A DNA stretch of 64,000 bases from Planococcus maritimus (lineage in GTDB: Bacteria > Bacillota > Bacilli > Bacillales_A > Planococcaceae). The stretch covers positions 620,001 to 684,000 of the forward strand of contig NZ_LTZG01000001.1 of NCBI RefSeq assembly GCF_001592825.1, given 5' to 3'. Below are positions 60,703-64,000 of the stretch, in pieces. The translations under genes were made by a program, and so were the position numbers. Under the pieces are notes generated by a model, which was not told the origin of the DNA, searched no databases, and saw only the letters and a list, made by a program, of their open reading frames with translations. Each line of letters starts with the position of its first letter. Position 1 is the first letter of the stretch.

Positions 60703-62142
60703 TTATTCTACATTGACGATATCGGAAATATAGAAGAATCCATAATCGTCCATGACAACCGTATAGACTTTCGTGCGTTCTTGCACCGACCAATTGCCTT
60801 CTGCGTCTTTAAACTCGAACGCTTCTTCTGTATAGACAAGGGCATGATCTTCCTTGACTTCCATATTGGTGATATCCAGTTTAGTGAAGATGTGCTCCAT
60901 GTTTTTACCAGCAATCTGGTCAATGTATTCGATCATGCTATTGTAAATATTGCTTTGGTAAACCAGTAAGTTCTGGACATAGTAGAAATCTTCTTCTTGC
61001 AATGCCAATTCGTAAAATTCCTGATAGCTTACGATAAACTCGGTCAATGATTCTTCAGTGAATTCATGCGTGGTGCTGTAATCGAATTCATAATCTTCGT
61101 CTTCGTAGTTGCTGTCAAAATCATCGTAGGCTGGGAAGATTTTGGCGACTGCTTCACGGCTCATCGGGTTTTTCACCCATGCATCCAATTGGTCATACAT
61201 CGAATACAACGGGATAGAGAATCCAATTGAATCCCCTTCAGGGAACAATAGCGAGTTGATGCCGATGACTTTCCCAGTTCCAGCATCGAGTAGCGGCCCG
61301 CCGCTTGAACCTGGTGCCAGCGCTGCGTCGATCTGGTAAATGTTTTCGTAAGTGAACTCCTGGTAGAAATCGCGGTCGATGCCTGTCAGGTAGCCCATAG
61401 AAGCCGTATTTTCAAAACCAGATGGGCTGCCAAGTGCGATAACTTCCGTTCCGACATCGGTCGCTGCCATTTCCACTTCTAAGGGCGCGATTCCTGTCAA
61501 AGCATCCACTTGAATCAAGGCGATATCGGATTCAGCTGAAATTCCGACAACCGTTCCTTCATGATCCTGGCCATTAATATTGCGCACAATGACGTCCGTA
61601 TACCCTGACACGACGTGTGCATTGGTTACAACCATGCCAGTTTCTGAGAACAAGAACCCAGACCCTTGCCCGCCTTCAGTCAAGATGGTATAGACGCGAG
61701 ACTGCGCATCTTTAATGACGGCCGTTTTGTCTTTTTTCTTCGGCTCGACTTTTTCTTCTTGGTCGGATGGATGGGTAATATTTTCGGCTTTGGTTACCGT
61801 GCCTTCAACCGATTCTTCAGATGATACTTGTGTTTCCGGCTCTTCTACCGGCATTTGTTCTTCCGCTGGCTCTTCTTCCACCGGTTCTTCCTGTGGTTCT
61901 TCTACTGGCTCTTCCTCGGAAGCTTCGGTGTCTTCTTGCGGCAATGCCACTTCCGGCTGTTCATCGTTCAATAGTTGTCCCAAGCCAAATCCAAGCCCTA
62001 ATAACATAGCCAATAATACGAGCGCATACATGAATTTATTGCGCTTCGGTTTGCGTTGTGTTCTTGTAGCGAGCGGCGCGCCGCAATTATCACAGAACTT
62101 TGCAGACTTATCATTCGTCGTGCCGCACTTTGTGCATTTCAT
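60703..62142 (-). CDS. Membrane-anchored HtrA/DegP-like serine protease with zinc ribbon, no PDZ
   Basis: A 479-residue protein. N-terminal zinc ribbon (CTKCGTTNDKSAKFCDNCG, four Cys), TM at about 38-57, a Glu/Pro-rich spacer (about 60-135), and a trypsin-like domain with triad residues in VVTNAHVVSG (His), ESDIALIQ (Asp) and APGSSGGPLL (Ser). The C-terminal third (about 330-479) is a helical/NTF2-like domain without a PDZ signature. The protease faces outward. Surface protein quality control is the likely role. Confidence 0.9.
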   Translation of the reverse strand: MKCTKCGTTNDKSAKFCDNCGAPLATRTQRKPKRNKFMYALVLLAMLLGLGFGLGQLLNDEQPEVALPQEDTEASEEEPVEEPQEEPVEEEPAEEQMPVEEPETQVSSEESVEGTVTKAENITHPSDQEEKVEPKKKDKTAVIKDAQSRVYTILTEGGQGSGFLFSETGMVVTNAHVVSGYTDVIVRNINGQDHEGTVVGISAESDIALIQVDALTGIAPLEVEMAATDVGTEVIALGSPSGFENTASMGYLTGIDRDFYQEFTYENIYQIDAALAPGSSGGPLLDAGTGKVIGINSLLFPEGDSIGFSIPLYSMYDQLDAWVKNPMSREAVAKIFPAYDDFDSNYEDEDYEFDYSTTHEFTEESLTEFIVSYQEFYELALQEEDFYYVQNLLVYQSNIYNSMIEYIDQIAGKNMEHIFTKLDITNMEVKEDHALVYTEEAFEFKDAEGNWSVQERTKVYTVVMDDYGFFYISDIVNVE

Positions 62143-62375
62143 AGCTGTACCTCCTGCCGGACATAATTTATCCCCGAATTTTCTTCATTATAAACCTTAG
62201 AACGTCAAACCTCCACCTTAGGTTGCCTTTGTAATATTTTGTCCTCAATTGGTAATAAATTTCAAAATTCTGAACAACAAAATGAATAATCAATCGTGAC
62301 TTACGGCATATAAAAATAGCCTTTTTAAGTAATTAGAGCTAGCTTGAGGAAAGACGTTTTCGCTAAGAAGCAAAG

Positions 62376-62711
62376 CTACTCGTCTTGCCGACTGCCCCAA
62401 TTATGCATTTCCTTTAACAATGGCTTTAAAGAAGTGCCTTTATCAGAAATGGAGTATTCCACTTTCAAAGGCATTTCGTTGAATTGCTTCCGCACAATCA
62501 GCTGATCCTGTTCCAATTCCTTTAATTGCTGGCTTAACATTTTATGGGTGATGCCCGGCATCAATTTCTTAAGCTCTCCATAACGATGTATGCCGTCATA
62601 CGCTAAATGCCACAGAATGACTGGCTTCCATTTCCCGCCGATTTTTTGAAGTGTATACTCGATCGAACACTTCAGTTTGCCATGCTCGTCCACATTCAGC
62701 AATTTGTCCAT
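62376..62711 (-). CDS. HxlR/YodB-type redox-responsive regulator
   Basis: A 111-residue winged-helix protein. The family start is KLKCSIEYTLQKIGGKWKPVILWHL, with the conserved Cys near residue 15 that senses quinones or electrophiles in YodB, CatR and HypR. Recognition helix region is GITHKMLSQQLKELEQDQLI. It is divergent from a glyoxalase-type gene, 113 bp away, which it probably controls. Confidence 0.9.
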   Translation of the reverse strand: MDKLLNVDEHGKLKCSIEYTLQKIGGKWKPVILWHLAYDGIHRYGELKKLMPGITHKMLSQQLKELEQDQLIVRKQFNEMPLKVEYSISDKGTSLKPLLKEMHNWGSRQDE

Positions 62712-62824
62712 TTTGTTTCCCTACTTCCCTTTTGGGTAGCACCTCTCAAAAAAGTGCATACTATTCAATAGCAGAATAATCCCCCATACTGTAACTGTCA
62801 ACCAAACAAAGGAGGAATCATCAA

Positions 62825-63319
62825 ATGATGCCATACCCAAGAAGTTTTTCACATATCGGTTTATCTGTCCCGGACCTCGACAAAGCAGTAGAATTTTACA
62901 CCGAAGTACTCGGCTGGTACACCATCATGGAACCAGCACCCGTATACAATGATGATACCGCCATCGGACAAATGTGCCGTGACGTCTTCGGAAATGACTG
63001 GAAGGAATTCCGGATTGCCCATCTTGCCACAGGAGATAAAGTTGGCGTCGAACTGTTTGAATTCCCGCACAATGAAAAACCTGAGAATAATTTCGAGTAT
63101 TGGAAAACGGGCATTTTCCACTTCTGCATTCAGGATCCAAATATTGAAGAATTGGTAGAAAAAATCAAACAGCATGGCGGCAAACAGCGGATGCCGATCC
63201 GTGAATATTATCCCGATGATAAACCTTATAAAATGGTTTACGTCGAAGATCCTTTTGGCAACATTTTCGAAATCTACACACACAGCTATGAACTTACCTA
63301 CTCACAAGGCGCTTATTAA
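62825..63319 (+). CDS. VOC family protein (glyoxalase/dioxygenase)
   Basis: A 164-residue vicinal-oxygen-chelate protein of the two-module fold. Metal-ligand candidates are in FSHIGLSVPDLDKAVEFY, VGVELFEFP, FHFCIQDPN and FEIYTHSY. VOC enzymes beside HxlR regulators often act on quinones or electrophilic aldehydes. ATG 62825 lies 9 nt after AAAGGAGG. A perfect terminator follows. Confidence 0.88.
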   Translation: MMPYPRSFSHIGLSVPDLDKAVEFYTEVLGWYTIMEPAPVYNDDTAIGQMCRDVFGNDWKEFRIAHLATGDKVGVELFEFPHNEKPENNFEYWKTGIFHFCIQDPNIEELVEKIKQHGGKQRMPIREYYPDDKPYKMVYVEDPFGNIFEIYTHSYELTYSQGAY

Positions 63320-63325
63320 ACGTCA

Positions 63326-63366
63326 AAAACAGGGACCCGCTACATATACGGGTCCCTGTTTTTTTG
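63326..63366 (+). terminator. Rho-independent terminator of the VOC gene
   Basis: AAAACAGGGACCCG (63326-63339) pairs perfectly with CGGGTCCCTGTTTT (63349-63362) and continues with T residues. Confidence 0.92.
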
Positions 63367-63493
63367 CTGTTCATTTTTAATGCGTTTCACTGAATAGCAG
63401 ATTGAATCGCACTTGCCTATTGGTTTCTCTATTGAAAAAGCAATGCCTGAGCATCGCTTCCTGTATCCATCTCTATAGCAAACCTTTAGCCAT

Positions 63494-63862
63494 TTAGCGG
63501 ACATCGATTCCAGTGATTGTTTGCTGCAATTCGAGTACTTCGCCAAATAGTTGTACGTTCGGTTGTCCGCTCGCTTTCGCCTGATTGTTCACCCGCTGCA
63601 ATAACTCGTCCAATTGTCCTTGGATTTCCTGATACTCCTCAATGGTCAAGTTGTCTTTACTGTTTACACGCTGTTCCAATTGGGCCAATTCTTCTTCCAC
63701 ATCATTTTGAGGACCCAGCCGTTCGATCACTCCGCGTCCTGGTTCGTACTGATTGTTCCCTGTTACAGCCCCGCTGGCAAATGTCGCGGGCTCGGAATGC
63801 GCCATGAATACCAGGCCAAAAGCGAGTGACGAAAGTGAAATGTTCAGAGCAGAAATCTTCAA
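63494..63862 (-). CDS. Small secreted protein of unknown function
   Basis: A 122-residue protein started by TTG at 63862, 8 nt after GGAGG. Signal peptide to about 29 (LAFGLVFMAHSEPATFASG). The mature part is a Glu/Gln-rich helix pair (DVEEELAQLEQRVNSKD, then EYQEIQGQLDELLQRVNN) likely to form a coiled coil. I recognise no family. Confidence 0.75.
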   Translation of the reverse strand: MKISALNISLSSLAFGLVFMAHSEPATFASGAVTGNNQYEPGRGVIERLGPQNDVEEELAQLEQRVNSKDNLTIEEYQEIQGQLDELLQRVNNQAKASGQPNVQLFGEVLELQQTITGIDVR

Positions 63863-64000
63863 ATGATCTTCCTCCTTCGAATGGGTCTGCTTTCACTTTT
63901 AGGCTAACCGATTTCTCTCCTCCCGTAACCCCTTTAGGGACACTCTTCACCAACACTTAACAAACTTTACATAGCGTTTTCAACGCAAACAAAAAAACCG

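Noticed and set aside
63863..64000. Possible riboswitch upstream of the small secreted protein
   Set aside because: The sequence does not follow GEMM (c-di-GMP) or ydaO (c-di-AMP) consensus elements. Only an ordinary leader with GGAGG is visible.
1..64000. CRISPR arrays, tRNA/rRNA genes, prophage or intact insertion sequences
   Set aside because: No regularly spaced repeats, cloverleaf-like sequences, phage structural genes or transposase frames were recognised on either strand.

Overview
The window reads as a chromosomal segment of a low-to-moderate-GC Gram-positive bacterium of the order Bacillales. The most economical guess is a Planococcaceae member such as Planococcus or Planomicrobium. 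The support is a ComK homologue, a SAM-I riboswitch in front of metI-metC, strong AGGAGG-type ribosome binding sites, several lipoprotein and sortase signals, a BY-kinase exopolysaccharide operon and an ArsA/ArsD arsenic operon. The genus is inferred, not proven. I saw no rRNA, tRNA, CRISPR array, phage module or intact insertion sequence. Gene density is high, and genes are often separated by strong, frequently bidirectional hairpin terminators.

Layout. 1-2.1 kb: end of a polar amino acid ABC transporter (binding lipoprotein, permease, ATPase). 2.2-7.9 kb: a membrane-anchored unknown, a small internally duplicated protein, a luciferase-like oxidoreductase, a PadR-chrA chromate unit with a clear operator, and phosphatases. 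8-13.5 kb: MerR-regulated acyl-CoA synthetase and acyl-CoA dehydrogenase, then amidohydrolase, HIT and Nudix genes. 13.8-19 kb: an ars operon (arsR, arsC, arsD, arsA, a tyrosine phosphatase and a HesB-like gene) with no arsenite permease, next to a cation diffusion facilitator. 19.1-21.2 kb: a four-gene operon joining an ABM/heme-oxygenase-like protein, a helical protein, a B12-binding protein and a PAS-STAS protein. 21.3-25.2 kb: S-box metI-metC and a malic enzyme.

25.4-37.9 kb: a lipoprotein, a deleted YeiH-type transporter remnant, a Wzz/BY-kinase/epimerase-type exopolysaccharide operon that also holds a degenerate CapK-like gene and an aminotransferase, and a response regulator with a 1085-residue double-kinase hybrid sensor. 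38-45.9 kb: NRDE protein, SRPBCC protein, uvsE, a five-TM histidine kinase, a small sigma factor beside comK, a LysM polysaccharide deacetylase and membrane proteins. 46-54.4 kb: a second polysaccharide locus resembling Pel/Pss systems (synthase-type GT2, DUF2334 deacetylase, two glycosidase-like lipoproteins and two membrane proteins with degenerate GGDEF domains), followed by galU. 54.5-58.6 kb: a PAS-AAA regulator, gabT and a YjiH membrane protein behind a 37-bp palindrome. 58.7-64 kb: an acidic LPKTA surface protein with its class D sortase, a zinc-ribbon HtrA-like protease, an HxlR/glyoxalase pair and a small secreted protein.

The parts that best deserve the label of possible undescribed systems are the c-di-GMP-type exopolysaccharide locus with duplicated receptor-like and glycosidase-like genes, the B12/PAS-STAS operon, and the GABA regulator whose AAA domain has lost the sigma54-contact loop.
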